A DNA stretch of 64,000 bases, from NCBI RefSeq assembly GCF_000685035.1, contig NZ_BAYB01000013.1:1-64000 (forward strand), given 5' to 3'. Shown here in pieces: positions 35,201 through 44,415 of the stretch. The notes under the pieces are model-generated. The model was not told where the DNA came from. It was given only the letters and a program-made list of their open reading frames with translations, and searched no databases. Origin of the DNA: Paraburkholderia ferrariae NBRC 106233. Its GTDB lineage: Bacteria > Pseudomonadota > Gammaproteobacteria > Burkholderiales > Burkholderiaceae. Positions within the stretch are counted from its first letter, which is position 1. Every line of letters begins with the position of its first letter. Position numbers and translations under genes: made by a program.

Positions 35201-38200
35201 TCCAGCTCGAGACCTTGCTCCGCAAACGACACCACATCGGCAAAGCCCGCCTGCTCCAGCAGCCGCACGATCTCCGGCGCCGGCAGCAACGCAGGCGTCG
35301 AAACCTGTCCCGGGCCGAACACAATGTCGGCAAACCGGCTACGGCGCGACTCCGCAACCACCACGAATGCACCCGGGGCCAGCCAGCCACGCAGCGCGGT
35401 AAGCGCGCCAAGCGGATCGCGCTGGCCCGCAAGCAGTTGATTCGCGATGACCAGGTCGTACGGTGCCGCGTCGTCGGTCTTGAGCGTCAGCCGGTCAGCC
35501 GCGGCGAGCGTGACGAGGCGTGCCGCGTGGCCGCCCTCCGCCGCCAAAGCCGCCTGCTGCGGTGCCGTGCACGCAATGGCGTAGTCGCAACGCGCCACGT
35601 TCAGCGCCAGCTCCAGCGGGCGCGGCACATCCACGTCCGTACGACCGATTTCGAGTACGCGCAAACGGCGGGGCGACGGCCAGGCCCGTACCGCACGCTC
35701 GGCGAATGCGCCCATCAATTCGCGCACGTATGACCAGGTCGGCGACGCCTCGAAGAAATGCTCGGCAAGACTGCTGCCCGTGGGCGACATCAATCGCTCC
35801 GGCGCGATCTCGCCCTTCAGGAGCGCGGGCAGCGATGCTCCGCAGTGCGCCAGCAGCGTCAGCTCGGCAACGTGGGCCGGCGACTGTTCGAGCAGACCGC
35901 GCCACAGTTCGTCCACGGGCGGCAACCCGTCACAGGCTTCGGCGTCGCGCACGAGGCGCTCGCCATCCCGGCGTGCGAGCCCATCTTCGACCAGCATCTG
36001 CGCGAGACGCGCCTTGAGTTCAATCAGCGGACCACCGGGCAGCCGGGGAGCGTCGAAAACACCTAGCGCCTCGAATGCGCGCAGCGCGTAACCGCTCGCC
36101 AGCACGTCGAGTAGCGGCAGCACTTCGGTCAGATGCATCGTCCGGCGTGCCTCGTCGCCGCGCACGGCGAGCACATTCACCGCTTCTTCGAGCAGCGCAG
36201 CGCCAGCGGGCAACGCCGAGGCATCGAAGCCGCCGTCGAGCGGGCGCCCTTCGAGACGGTAGGTATAACGCGAAGGGGCAACCTGACGCCGCGAAAGCAG
36301 ATCCACACGCCGGAAGCGGCATGAACCAAGACGGGCAACCACACGCCCCTGTCCATCGAGGAAGTCGAATGACGCCACGACGGAGTGCGGACTACGACGC
36401 TCGATCGTGGCAAGCACGCGCTCGACGTTGTCGCCGCGCAGAAACTCCACGCGCAGCAGTTGCACCGGCACGTAGACCGCATGATCGGCACCGCTGGACT
36501 GATCGGCGAGCAGCGCGAATAGTGGATGGAAGCCCGCATCCATCAGTGCAGGATGCAGCAAATACGGCAAAGCCGCCGGTGCCGCAAGCTCGGCCAGCGC
36601 TACCCCGCGCATAGTACGGACCTCGCGCACCAGCCGGAACGCCGGCCCGTACGAAAGCCCGATGGTCTCCGTGCTCGCGTAGAGCGTCTGCGCATCCAGC
36701 GCCGGTTGCGCCAGCAACCTGTCGAGCGTGGCAGCGGACACGGTCGTCTGCGCATCCAGCGTCGTACCGCCCGAGAGCATCCGGCCAACGACATTGGCCG
36801 CCCATGCGTCCTCGCTCATGCGGTCGCGCGTCTCGATCGTGAAAGCCGCCGTGCGGGCGTCGATCGTCAGGCGAAACAGCTTGGCATGCTGCGCCTGGAA
36901 GACCACGGGCTGACGAATTTCGACGTTTTCGAGCGCACACGACGGCGTGCCAAAGAACTCGCGCGCCGCGGCAAGCGCCATTTCCACGAAACCCGCACCG
37001 GGGAAGGTCACACCGCCGTCAACAACATGGTCGGCGAGGAACGGCAGGCGCACGGGGTCGATCTGGTTTTCCCAGGCAAAAGCATGCTCGTGCAGACGGT
37101 AGCCCAACAGCGGGTGCTCGCGGCGGCGATTGGCCAGCCCGTAACCCTCGACGGTAGGCACGACCCAGTAACGTTCGTGCTGCCAGGGATAGTTCGGCAG
37201 CGCAACGCCCGCCGACGCCGGCAAAAAGGCAACGAAGCGCTCGCGATCCACCTGGGCGCCGTGCGCGACGGCGGAAAGGATCGCGCGATGTAGTGTCTGC
37301 GCGCTGTCGTGATGACGCTTGAGCGTGGCGAGCGTGACGCCCTGTACCTTCAGCGCATGGAGCGACTGCTTCACGTAGGTGCGCAGGATCGAGTGCGGAC
37401 CAACCTCGATGAACATGCTCACGCCGTCGTCCACGAGCTTCGCGATCGCCTCGCCGAATCGCACGGGCTCCCGGATGTTGCGCCACCAGTACCCGGCATC
37501 CAGCGCCGTACCGTCGAGCGGCGCGCCCGTCACCGTGGAGACGAAACGATGCTCGCCCATGCGCGGCGCAAGACCGGTGAGACGTTCGCGCACAGCCGAC
37601 TCGATCGGATTCATATGACGGCTGTGGAACGCGTAGTCGAGTTCCAGCAGCTGGAAGAACTGACCGCCAGGCCGCAACGCGGCCTCCAGGGTCTGCAGGC
37701 CCTGGAGCGAACCCGCGAGCGTCACCGATTGCGGGCTGTTGATACCGGCCACTTCGACCTCGCCCGCCAGGCCATGGCGCGCGATCAGCTCGCGCGCTGC
37801 GTCCTCCCCAATGCCCGCCGCGGCCATGCGGCCCGTGCCGCGCGTCATGGCCTGCGCGCGGCTGCGGATCTTCACAACGCGCACGGCATCCGCAAGCGTA
37901 AGCGCGCCTGCGGCCCACGCCGCAGCGACTTCACCGACACTGTGGCCCACACTCGCGCAATACTCGACGCCGCGCGCCTCGATCACCCGCACGATGCCAA
38001 CCTGGATCGCGAAGAGCAGCGGCTGCGCATGCTCCGTCGCAGCGATCACGTCTGCCTCGACGCCGGCCTCCAGCACGGCCAGCAGTGACGGACTGCCGTC
38101 CGCGCACCAAAGCGCGTCGACTTCAGCGACCGCGGCACGGAACGTTGCGTCTTCCACGAGCAGTTGCTTGCCCATGCCCGCCCACTGCGCCCCGTTACCC

Positions 38201-39825
38201 GAGAACACAAGCGCAACGCGCGCCTCGTCCTCCAGTGCACACGCGTGTACGACGAACGGCGACCCGTCTTCGACCTGCTGCAGCAATGCGAGCGCCGCGA
38301 GCCCTGCATAGCCCTCCTCCACACCGGCGGGCGCAATGATCGCGCGCTCTTCGAGCCACTGACGACGATGCGTTGCCGCGCTCGCAAGCGCGTCCCACGA
38401 CGCACCCGCGTCGAGCCGAGCCTTGTAGCCAGCCGCGAGCGCGGCAAGCGCCGCCTTCGAGCGAGCCGTCAGCACAAGCGGCCCGAGCGAAGCGTGCCCC
38501 GTCTGCGCCGTTGCGCTGCTGCGCCCGGCGGCCGGCGCCTCGGCGAGCACCACGTGAGCATTCGTGCCGCCAAAGCCGAACGAATTGACGCCAACCACGA
38601 GCCGATGACCGTCCTCGCCCATCGGCGTGTAACGGTCTACGACGCGCAAGCGGCCGCCATCGAAATCGATATTCGGATTCGGCTGCTCGAAATGCAGCGT
38701 ACGCGGCACGGCGCGATGCTTCAGACAAAGGATGGCCTTGAACAGCCCCGCCATACCTGAAGCCGTTTCGAGGTGGCCGATGTTGGTTTTCACAGAACCG
38801 ATCAAAAGCGGCTGGTTCGCGGGACGACCCGCACCCGCGACCTCGATCAGTGCACGCGCCTCGATTGGATCGCCCACCGCCGTGCCGGTGCCGTGTGCCT
38901 CGAGATAGTCGACCGTGTGCGGATCGATCCCGGCACGCTCGTAAACCTTGCGTAGCAGAGCGGCCTGCGTGGCCGCGCCCGGCACGCTGATGCCTCCCTG
39001 CGAGAAGCCGTCTGAATTGACACCGGTTCCAGCGACAACGGCATGAATGACGTCGCCGTCCGCGAGCGCACGCTCAAGCGTCTTCAGCACGACAACCGCG
39101 CCACCCTCGGCACGCACGTAGCCGTCGCCCGTCGCGTCGAACGCACGACAACGTCCGCGCGGCGACAGCATCGACGCCTTCGAAAAGCCCACAAACCCGA
39201 AAGGATGCAGCAGCAGATTCACGCCGCCGGCGAGCGCCACGTCGATATCGCCGGCCTGCAGCGCGCTCACGGCCTGGTGCAGCGCTACGAGCGACGACGA
39301 ACATGCCGTATCGATCGACATGCTGGGGCCGCGCAAATCAAACAGATAGGAAATGCGATTCGACGCGATGCTAAGCGTGTTGCCCGTGGCCGAATACGGA
39401 TCGACCGAATTGAGGTCGTCCATGCTGCGGTTGGCGTAGTCGGTACTGGCGACGCCGACGTAAACCCCGCAATTGTGCCCGCGCATGTCTCGCGGACGCA
39501 CGCCCGCATCCTCGAAGGCCTCCCAGGTCAGTTCGAGCAGGAGACGCTGCTGGGGGTCCATCTGCGTGGCTTCACGCGGCGAAATGCCGAAGAAGTCCGC
39601 GTCGAAACCGGAGACGTTGTCGAGCACGCCGGCCGCAAAGGTGTACGCCTTACCGGGCTCGCGCTTTGACGGATGCTGATAGAACTCCGTGCCGAAACGC
39701 TCGGCGGGAACTTGTGTCACGACGTCGCGCTCGCTTTCGAGCAGACGCCAGAATTCTTCCGGTCCCGTAACCCCACCCGGGAATCGGCACGACATGCCGA
39801 CAATTGCAATTTTCGTGTTATTCAT
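32230..39825 (-). CDS. Highly reducing single-module type I polyketide synthase (KS-AT-DH-psiMT-ER-KR-ACP)
   Basis: 2531 residues from ATG 39825 (NNTKIAIVGMSCRFPGGVTG, a normal KS start). KS about 1-430 with Cys175 in DTACSSSLV, His311 and His351; AT about 535-870 with GHSVG (Ser629) and a YAFH specificity motif. DH about 900-1185 has His933 in HxxxGxxxxP and Asp1096. About 1215-1550 is methyltransferase-like, but the SAM motif reads LEIGRTDVDV instead of a Gly-rich loop, so probably inactive. ER about 1795-2108 has VHGGAGGVGIA near 1928; KR about 2125-2310 has GGTGGLG at 2133 and Tyr2276; ACP has Ser2439 in DMGMDSLMG. There is no thioesterase. It probably acts iteratively to make a saturated chain, released by the neighbouring oxoamine synthase. 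It resembles WcbR-type PKSs of Burkholderia capsule loci. Confidence 0.92.
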   Translation of the reverse strand: MNNTKIAIVGMSCRFPGGVTGPEEFWRLLESERDVVTQVPAERFGTEFYQHPSKREPGKAYTFAAGVLDNVSGFDADFFGISPREATQMDPQQRLLLELTWEAFEDAGVRPRDMRGHNCGVYVGVASTDYANRSMDDLNSVDPYSATGNTLSIASNRISYLFDLRGPSMSIDTACSSSLVALHQAVSALQAGDIDVALAGGVNLLLHPFGFVGFSKASMLSPRGRCRAFDATGDGYVRAEGGAVVVLKTLERALADGDVIHAVVAGTGVNSDGFSQGGISVPGAATQAALLRKVYERAGIDPHTVDYLEAHGTGTAVGDPIEARALIEVAGAGRPANQPLLIGSVKTNIGHLETASGMAGLFKAILCLKHRAVPRTLHFEQPNPNIDFDGGRLRVVDRYTPMGEDGHRLVVGVNSFGFGGTNAHVVLAEAPAAGRSSATAQTGHASLGPLVLTARSKAALAALAAGYKARLDAGASWDALASAATHRRQWLEERAIIAPAGVEEGYAGLAALALLQQVEDGSPFVVHACALEDEARVALVFSGNGAQWAGMGKQLLVEDATFRAAVAEVDALWCADGSPSLLAVLEAGVEADVIAATEHAQPLLFAIQVGIVRVIEARGVEYCASVGHSVGEVAAAWAAGALTLADAVRVVKIRSRAQAMTRGTGRMAAAGIGEDAARELIARHGLAGEVEVAGINSPQSVTLAGSLQGLQTLEAALRPGGQFFQLLELDYAFHSRHMNPIESAVRERLTGLAPRMGEHRFVSTVTGAPLDGTALDAGYWWRNIREPVRFGEAIAKLVDDGVSMFIEVGPHSILRTYVKQSLHALKVQGVTLATLKRHHDSAQTLHRAILSAVAHGAQVDRERFVAFLPASAGVALPNYPWQHERYWVVPTVEGYGLANRRREHPLLGYRLHEHAFAWENQIDPVRLPFLADHVVDGGVTFPGAGFVEMALAAAREFFGTPSCALENVEIRQPVVFQAQHAKLFRLTIDARTAAFTIETRDRMSEDAWAANVVGRMLSGGTTLDAQTTVSAATLDRLLAQPALDAQTLYASTETIGLSYGPAFRLVREVRTMRGVALAELAAPAALPYLLHPALMDAGFHPLFALLADQSSGADHAVYVPVQLLRVEFLRGDNVERVLATIERRSPHSVVASFDFLDGQGRVVARLGSCRFRRVDLLSRRQVAPSRYTYRLEGRPLDGGFDASALPAGAALLEEAVNVLAVRGDEARRTMHLTEVLPLLDVLASGYALRAFEALGVFDAPRLPGGPLIELKARLAQMLVEDGLARRDGERLVRDAEACDGLPPVDELWRGLLEQSPAHVAELTLLAHCGASLPALLKGEIAPERLMSPTGSSLAEHFFEASPTWSYVRELMGAFAERAVRAWPSPRRLRVLEIGRTDVDVPRPLELALNVARCDYAIACTAPQQAALAAEGGHAARLVTLAAADRLTLKTDDAAPYDLVIANQLLAGQRDPLGALTALRGWLAPGAFVVVAESRRSRFADIVFGPGQVSTPALLPAPEIVRLLEQAGFADVVSFAEQGLELEGMPTLIVARTPVSADAAVSLRTASIPSGEAAPWLLVHAGDNADELAEALGEALRARGGDAVLATQEDAANALLACSGARDGVSVNLVFLAPDIGLSADVDGTALMQAQRVTSVALARLVRELGVQAVPVRLSVVTRDGAPFAGLVRDGSVRRPEQATLWGLGRVLANEHPELSCRLIDVSSACEDAVAVLAHELITADTEEEVLLTSQGRFVPRMLDAAEAHRRDTANDTGNAGDASAAVLSFDMPGSLRNLEWFALPESELEQDEVEIEPVATGLNFRDVMYAMGLLSDEAVETGFAGATVGMELSGRVKRVGTGVSTFHPGDAVLGFAPASFATRVRTRAGAITHKPLSLTFEEAATIPTTFFTVYYALVELARLRRGERVLVHGGAGGVGIAAIQLARHLGAEVFATAGSREKREFVRLLGANRVFDSRSLAFADQIREATDGAGVDVVLNSLAGEAMVRSIDALRPFGRFLELGKRDFYENSRIGLRPFRNNISYFGIDADQLMGALPELTARLFGEVMQYFADGVLHPLPYRVFSAAHAEEAFRYMQQARQIGKVLVGYPAGTPQPARGAGHALRLDAGGVYLVIGGTGGLGFATARWMVERGARHVTLASRSGALDAAARDEVARWRDEAGVTVDVVSCDVTDAAAVKALVIAIEGRGTPLKGVLHSAMHIDDGLLRNLDDSRFEAVLEPKVAGAWNLHRATMDLALDFFIVYSSATTALGNPGQSSYVAANSFLEALVETRRAVGLPGTYMAWGPLEDVGFLARNEKTREALQSRIGGVSITSDEALAALERMLVEGGAGEAVVRLDWQALARGMPAASARRYASMQAHGVQEPAREGSHQLRDRMRVMPRAEALALVEETLRAQIARILHLAPERIDLERSVLDMGMDSLMGMELGMAVEEMFEVKLSVMVIAQGATVRSLAERIVDSIEADEAGEEEGATQGNEQAAAIAQFSNRHALDSELPAGGAAQPKPVGEPELVE

Positions 39826-40570
39826 AGCTGCGGTGTTCTCTCCGACGCGCCTGCCGAAACTCCCGCGCCCACTTGCGGCCACGACGTGGAGCAATGCGGT
39901 GCCAAGGTTCTCGACGGCTCTGTCTTGCTTCCTGGCGGACCGGCCTCCGGGCTTCCACCAGATGAAGTAATAGCTTTGGCCCGGTACGTTGCCGGGCCGA
40001 TCGAATACATCGGGTAAAGCGGGAATATATCCCTATGTAAGCACACGACTGTATCGCCACAATCTTCGCGCAGGCGCGCAAGCCGACACCCGATCATGGC
40101 CCGGCTCAGATACGCCGAAAAATCGCCTAGCCAGAATCTTTGCCCAATGGATGACCGCACGCAGCTGCGCCTGCTTCGCCACGATCGCGGTACACCTGCT
40201 CGGTAGGGCCGTCGCCATGGCAGAGAAAAAAGGAAGCAGCAAACAATTTCTGTCATGCAGCCATGATTATACGGTCGAGGCTACCTGAACCGGATATATA
40301 TAGACGAGTGTGTGTCGCATTTTCGAACGCATAGATTCTAGCGTGGTAAATGTGCTTGCGAGCAAAGGAACTTTACGCCGTCGAGCCCTTGAACCTGAGA
40401 AATGTACCGTGTCGAAGGCGGTTGAACCGCCGACTACGAATAGAGTACTCACGAGCTGGGGTGCCTGCGCCACGAGACCATTGAGCCGCCCCCCCCGGGC
40501 CACGCACCTCTCGGTGACACATGACAGGCCGATGACAGCGGCAAACACGCACTCGAGCGAAAGCAGCACG
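39826..40570. other. Long non-coding leader/promoter region upstream of the PKS
   Basis: 745 bases between the SDR stop and the PKS start, both on the minus strand. No supported gene. It contains a 7-bp hairpin (39979-39985 with 39993-39999, GGCCCGG stem) about 155 bases before the PKS ATG. An AT-rich patch at 40255-40345 (including GGATATATATAGACG) is a plausible promoter. Several open frames cross it on both strands but none resembles a protein family. Confidence 0.5.
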
Positions 40571-41362
40571 TTACCTCCCTTCGCGAGGCACGTACGACAG
40601 GCGACGCAGAATCGCGTCTGCAATAGAGGGCGGCAGCAGAGGCAACAAGCGCGTGCCGAAGGCAAGCAAGCCTGGAAAAGCAATCTCCGCGCGCCGGGCG
40701 GCAAGTCCCCGCCGGATATGATGTGCTGCCTTTTCGGCCGACCATAGGAGTTTCCTTTCACCGGGAAAGGCGTCGCTCATCGCCGTCTTTATGAAGCCTG
40801 GCAATATAACCGACAACCGAATGCCGTCTCGCGCAAGCAGTGGACGTACCGAATCACCCCAAGCCTTCAGCGCCGCCTTACTTGCACAATAAGCTGGAGA
40901 AATCGCCATACCGCGAAGCGCTGCAATCGAGCTGATCAGCGCAATCTGGCCGCGGCCACGCGTACGCATGCGATCGACGACGGGAAGAACAGCATGCATC
41001 GCGCCGTAGAAATTCGTATCGACGATTGATGTCGTGCATTCGCGTGTCTCCCACTCAGAGGGATGAGCCAAGGTACTCGATGCACCGGCGTTGGCAATCA
41101 AAAGGTCGATGGGGTGAGTGGCATCGAATTGATCAAGCCAGCTCTGCATGGCAGCGGCGTCGCGAACATCGACCGTTGCGGTAACAACCGTTGCGCCGCG
41201 GGCGCGGCAGTCGGTGGCACTCGCTTCAAGACGATTCGCGTCACGGCCGCTCAGACCAAGTACGACTCCCGGGCATGCGTAAGCAAGCGCGAGTGCGCGG
41301 CCGAGGCCCGCGCTGGCGCCGGTAATGGCAATATGCCGGGGAGGAGTTGCCCTATTACTCAT
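40571..41362 (-). CDS. SDR oxidoreductase, ketosphinganine-reductase-like
   Basis: 263 residues from ATG 41362, with a GGGAG ribosome binding site about 9 bases upstream. Classical SDR motifs: HIAITGASAGLGRALALAYA (TGxxxGxG), DLLIANAGASSTLAHPSEWE, the Ser in GQIALISSIAALRGMAISPA and the active-site YCASKAALKAWGDSVRPLL. The C-terminal LPLLPPSIADAILRRL is hydrophobic, as in membrane-associated SDRs such as 3-ketodihydrosphingosine reductase. It is the first gene upstream of the PKS on the same strand, though 745 bases away. With PKS and oxoamine synthase it would complete a route acyl chain, amino-ketone, amino-alcohol. That functional role is inference; generic SDR identity is secure. A WcbP-like capsule SDR is the alternative name. 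Confidence 0.85.
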   Translation of the reverse strand: MSNRATPPRHIAITGASAGLGRALALAYACPGVVLGLSGRDANRLEASATDCRARGATVVTATVDVRDAAAMQSWLDQFDATHPIDLLIANAGASSTLAHPSEWETRECTTSIVDTNFYGAMHAVLPVVDRMRTRGRGQIALISSIAALRGMAISPAYCASKAALKAWGDSVRPLLARDGIRLSVILPGFIKTAMSDAFPGERKLLWSAEKAAHHIRRGLAARRAEIAFPGLLAFGTRLLPLLPPSIADAILRRLSYVPREGR

Positions 41363-41857
41363 CTGTGAAATCTCCCGGCCGGTATACCGGTAGTATCGAC
41401 GAGGGGCCCAGCAGTCGTACGCGCAATCCTGGTTTCGCAGCCGCGCCACTTGAATAGACCAATAAAGCTAGCACTATAAAAATTACTATCCAGAATTGAA
41501 CGGTGCTGCGTGATCCGGGCGGTCCAGAACCGACCGAAAAACTGCAAAATTCTACCCAGTTGGACTGGAAGGAGGCGTCGCATGTAAAAATGACCGAACT
41601 GTCTGAATTTACATACCGACCACCCCCGAGGCGCATTTCTCGCACAGCGAGCCTGTCCGGAAGTCTTAAGCAGCATTGGAAAGTTCTTTCAGTCCAAGAG
41701 GAGAGCACATCAAAAAATCACAATGAAATCCAGGCTTACCTGAACATCTTCTTCATTCGCAACAGCCAATCTGCAACTACTGGCATATCCTGATCATTGT
41801 TCCGGATACCCGCCAAGCCAACGAACGCATCAACTTGCGGCACCGTAGATCGTCTGG
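41363..41857. other. Intergenic region between the second FkbH-like gene and the SDR
   Basis: 495 AT-rich bases within the minus-strand series. Open frames here are short and without resemblance to any family. The break in gene spacing suggests that the SDR-PKS-oxoamine synthase group has its own promoter. No hairpin strong enough to call was seen. Confidence 0.45.
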
Positions 41858-43657
41858 TTACGAATCGAGACTTATCCAGGCTGGATAGTCCGGAAATTGT
41901 GTTGACTCAAAAGTCCCGGCCTCGATTTCCAGGAAATTATTTTTTATAAAGAAATCGTGGCATGTATGGTTCTTACCAGTATTCATTACAATCGCTTTAA
42001 CCGGTCTCTCACCAGCCCTGATGCTTTCCATTGAAAATCTCAGCATGGCCTTCTCAACATCAAACCCAAAAACCCTGCAGGATAGAACGACCTGAATTAT
42101 TTCCCTACCCAAAATCATCGTGGCACCAATCAATCCATTCTCCACAAGACGATCGCGGGAAAATGCGCAAACAATAATACCGCCCGCAGAAAAAAATTCC
42201 ACAAAATCATGGGCCTGCCAGCGCTTACCAGTAGTATTAAACTGGTTAGTTTTATTAATCAACTCTGAAGCTCGGGCGAAATTATCATGATTTACCGAGT
42301 CAACTATTACGTGCCACTGTCGAATCTCCAGTGATTTAATCCACTCCTCTCTGGAAATGGTTTGATCTACGTTCCGACGCGTAATTGCTGCCTGCACGGA
42401 CTCAGTTCTCCGCAAAGATTCAGAGGAAATTCTCTCCACCTGTAACTCGGGGGCCATCAGGACAACTCGCCGCCAATCATAGTGCTGCCTCGAAAGCACA
42501 CGAATTTCCGGAAAAACCCGAATTACCTCTTCAACTTCGCGTGGATTATCATCAATAAAAAGAACATTTCCCGGCAAAACGTTCACATCCCCCAATATTC
42601 TTTGAATATTGGAGGATTTTGTTTCAAAATTTATCTGAACAGACACGAAATCCGAGAGTTTCATACTATTCCCCATCATCTCGGCAAATCGTTCTCTTGT
42701 CGGTTCATCATCGTTTTTGCTGCAAATAGCGAGCATCCCGCCACGCGCCTTGAATATCAGCAATGCTTCCGCGAGCCCCTTTGGCCAGCCCTCGGTCAAC
42801 TGCCACTTCGGTCGATCACTATCAGCGGCAACACCCCGCCACATCGTGTCGTCGAGGTCTACAACGATTAATTTTATCGAGTCAATTTTATTGATAATTC
42901 GCAATGCATCTATGATTCTCTCTGCAATGTAACTCTGGGCCTCTGAAATTCGATCAGATGCGGAATACATTGCACTAGGAGGCACAGATAATTGCAGACG
43001 CTCGTTATCTTCCGATGCAGTAATATATTCATCCGCCTGATATGAGGCATGCCCGATGTGCCAGAATATATCATCCTGCACGCCAGATCTTCCGACTGAA
43101 TTCACCGCCTCATTTATATCGATGCAATAACCCAGCGACAGATCGGAGACGCACTCCTCAAGGACCCTATTCAGTTCCCTAACAAAGTGACCCGGATTAT
43201 CAAGTGTATATTTCTTTGAGAGAACACCAACAAAATTCTGCCTCGGCTCCATGAATGTAAGAAATATACAGGGCTTCGACACGGCGATTGCCTTGTAAGA
43301 AAGAACTCTCTCTTTTATATTAGCGGCACAGTGCTCAAAATAATCAGCCATTCCAGGACGACCAATCAAGCGCGCCCATTGAATCTCCGAGCCACCGCTC
43401 CCTCCATCAAACGAAGGAGTATGCTCGAGGATATGCCGCAGGGTCAAGGCAATAACGATTCCGTCATATATCGAGTATTCGATATCCGGCGGCAAAGAAT
43501 AAGGTCGCGACTCAATCAAATAGTGATCTGCAACAACGTCTGAGGCGAATTTATCCACCAACGGACCGACGGAGCATTGACCGATAACAGCAAGCCTGAA
43601 CTTCCTCGAAAACTTACCCAACGTTTCGGCGGAAGCGCTCGGATAATTTATGGGCAT
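41858..43657 (-). CDS. HAD-IIIC family FkbH-like protein (copy 1)
   Basis: 599 residues. The N-terminal part (1-250; RKFRLAVIGQCSVGPLVDKF, IGHASYQADEYI) resembles the SGNH-like N-terminal domain of FkbH proteins. Residues about 260-410 are the HAD-IIIC phosphatase-like core: IKLIVVDLDDTMWRGVAAD (Asp267, Asp269, Thr271), LAICSKNDDEPTRERFAEM and VLFIDDNPREVEEV. The last 170 residues are the GNAT-like C-terminal domain with ELINKTNQFNTTGKRW, an FkbH hallmark. Known FkbH enzymes load a glyceryl group from 1,3-bisphosphoglycerate onto an ACP. No stand-alone ACP is nearby. In this locus it may glycerylate or phosphoglycerylate a sugar or lipid (inference). The gene is AT-rich. Confidence 0.85.
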   Translation of the reverse strand: MPINYPSASAETLGKFSRKFRLAVIGQCSVGPLVDKFASDVVADHYLIESRPYSLPPDIEYSIYDGIVIALTLRHILEHTPSFDGGSGGSEIQWARLIGRPGMADYFEHCAANIKERVLSYKAIAVSKPCIFLTFMEPRQNFVGVLSKKYTLDNPGHFVRELNRVLEECVSDLSLGYCIDINEAVNSVGRSGVQDDIFWHIGHASYQADEYITASEDNERLQLSVPPSAMYSASDRISEAQSYIAERIIDALRIINKIDSIKLIVVDLDDTMWRGVAADSDRPKWQLTEGWPKGLAEALLIFKARGGMLAICSKNDDEPTRERFAEMMGNSMKLSDFVSVQINFETKSSNIQRILGDVNVLPGNVLFIDDNPREVEEVIRVFPEIRVLSRQHYDWRRVVLMAPELQVERISSESLRRTESVQAAITRRNVDQTISREEWIKSLEIRQWHVIVDSVNHDNFARASELINKTNQFNTTGKRWQAHDFVEFFSAGGIIVCAFSRDRLVENGLIGATMILGREIIQVVLSCRVFGFDVEKAMLRFSMESIRAGERPVKAIVMNTGKNHTCHDFFIKNNFLEIEAGTFESTQFPDYPAWISLDS

Positions 43658-43767
43658 CGCGATCCCTTGAAATTAATCTAAATATTTCCAGCCCAGGCGA
43701 GCAGGTGCTAGTAGTAGTTCGGTGAATTGCGCGCTCATCCTTCGAAGAAGTAAATAGCCTCAATCCA

Positions 43768-44415
43768 TCACTGGCTTTCGTAAAAATTATATGCCTCGTC
43801 GATCGAAGGGAAATGATGTAGCCTTCCGTCACGGAGCACAGATGCTCTCGTGCAGTGCTCCCTGATCAAATGAGGATCGTGTGAGACAATTATCATCGCT
43901 CGATCACTCCGTTTCTCAAAGAGCTCTTGGTGGCATTTTCGATGAAAATTCGAATCCCCAACTGCAATCACCTCATCAATGAGAAAGCAATCAAACTCGA
44001 TTGCCATCGATAGCGCAAATGCGAGGCGCGCTGTCATCCCAGCGGAGTAGGTTTTCACCGGTTCCCGCAGATATTGCCCTAACTCCGTAAAATCCTCTAT
44101 AAATGGGAGTACACCGCGATAATCGGCATCGTACACTCGGCATACGAACCGTATGTTATCGAATCCCGTCAAACTCCCCTGGAATCCGCCACTGAAGGCC
44201 AGAGGCCAGGAAACCGACATGTTTCTTTCAATATGACCAGACGAAGGCAACTCCGCCCCACTGATCAGGCGAATCAATGTTGACTTTCCCGATCCGTTCC
44301 TGCCGAGAACGCCAACTCGCTCACCCTTATCTATCGAGAAAGAAACGTTCTTCAGGATATGACGACGCCCCGCTCGCGTCCGGTAATACTTATTCAGATC
44401 ATGCAGAGCAATCAT
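43768..44415 (-). CDS. kpsT: Capsule polysaccharide ABC transporter ATP-binding protein (KpsT/Wzt type)
   Basis: 215-residue ATPase. Walker [10 protein letters not shown] is at residues 38-46, the short signature [15 protein letters not shown] follows, and Walker B is [14 protein letters not shown]. The size and lack of any C-terminal extension match KpsT/CtrD of group 2 capsules, not Wzt of O-antigen systems, which carries a glycan-binding C-domain. ATG 44415 overlaps the kpsM stop (ATGA), indicating coupled synthesis of the two transporter halves. It works with KpsM, KpsE and the Wza/KpsD-like protein to export the finished polysaccharide. Confidence 0.93.
   Translation of the reverse strand: MIALHDLNKYYRTRAGRRHILKNVSFSIDKGERVGVLGRNGSGKSTLIRLISGAELPSSGHIERNMSVSWPLAFSGGFQGSLTGFDNIRFVCRVYDADYRGVLPFIEDFTELGQYLREPVKTYSAGMTARLAFALSMAIEFDCFLIDEVIAVGDSNFHRKCHQELFEKRSDRAMIIVSHDPHLIREHCTRASVLRDGRLHHFPSIDEAYNFYESQ

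Noticed and set aside
39822..40256. 144-codon minus-strand frame upstream of the PKS
   Set aside because: Mixed-composition translation without any family pattern, overlapping the PKS start region; probably chance.
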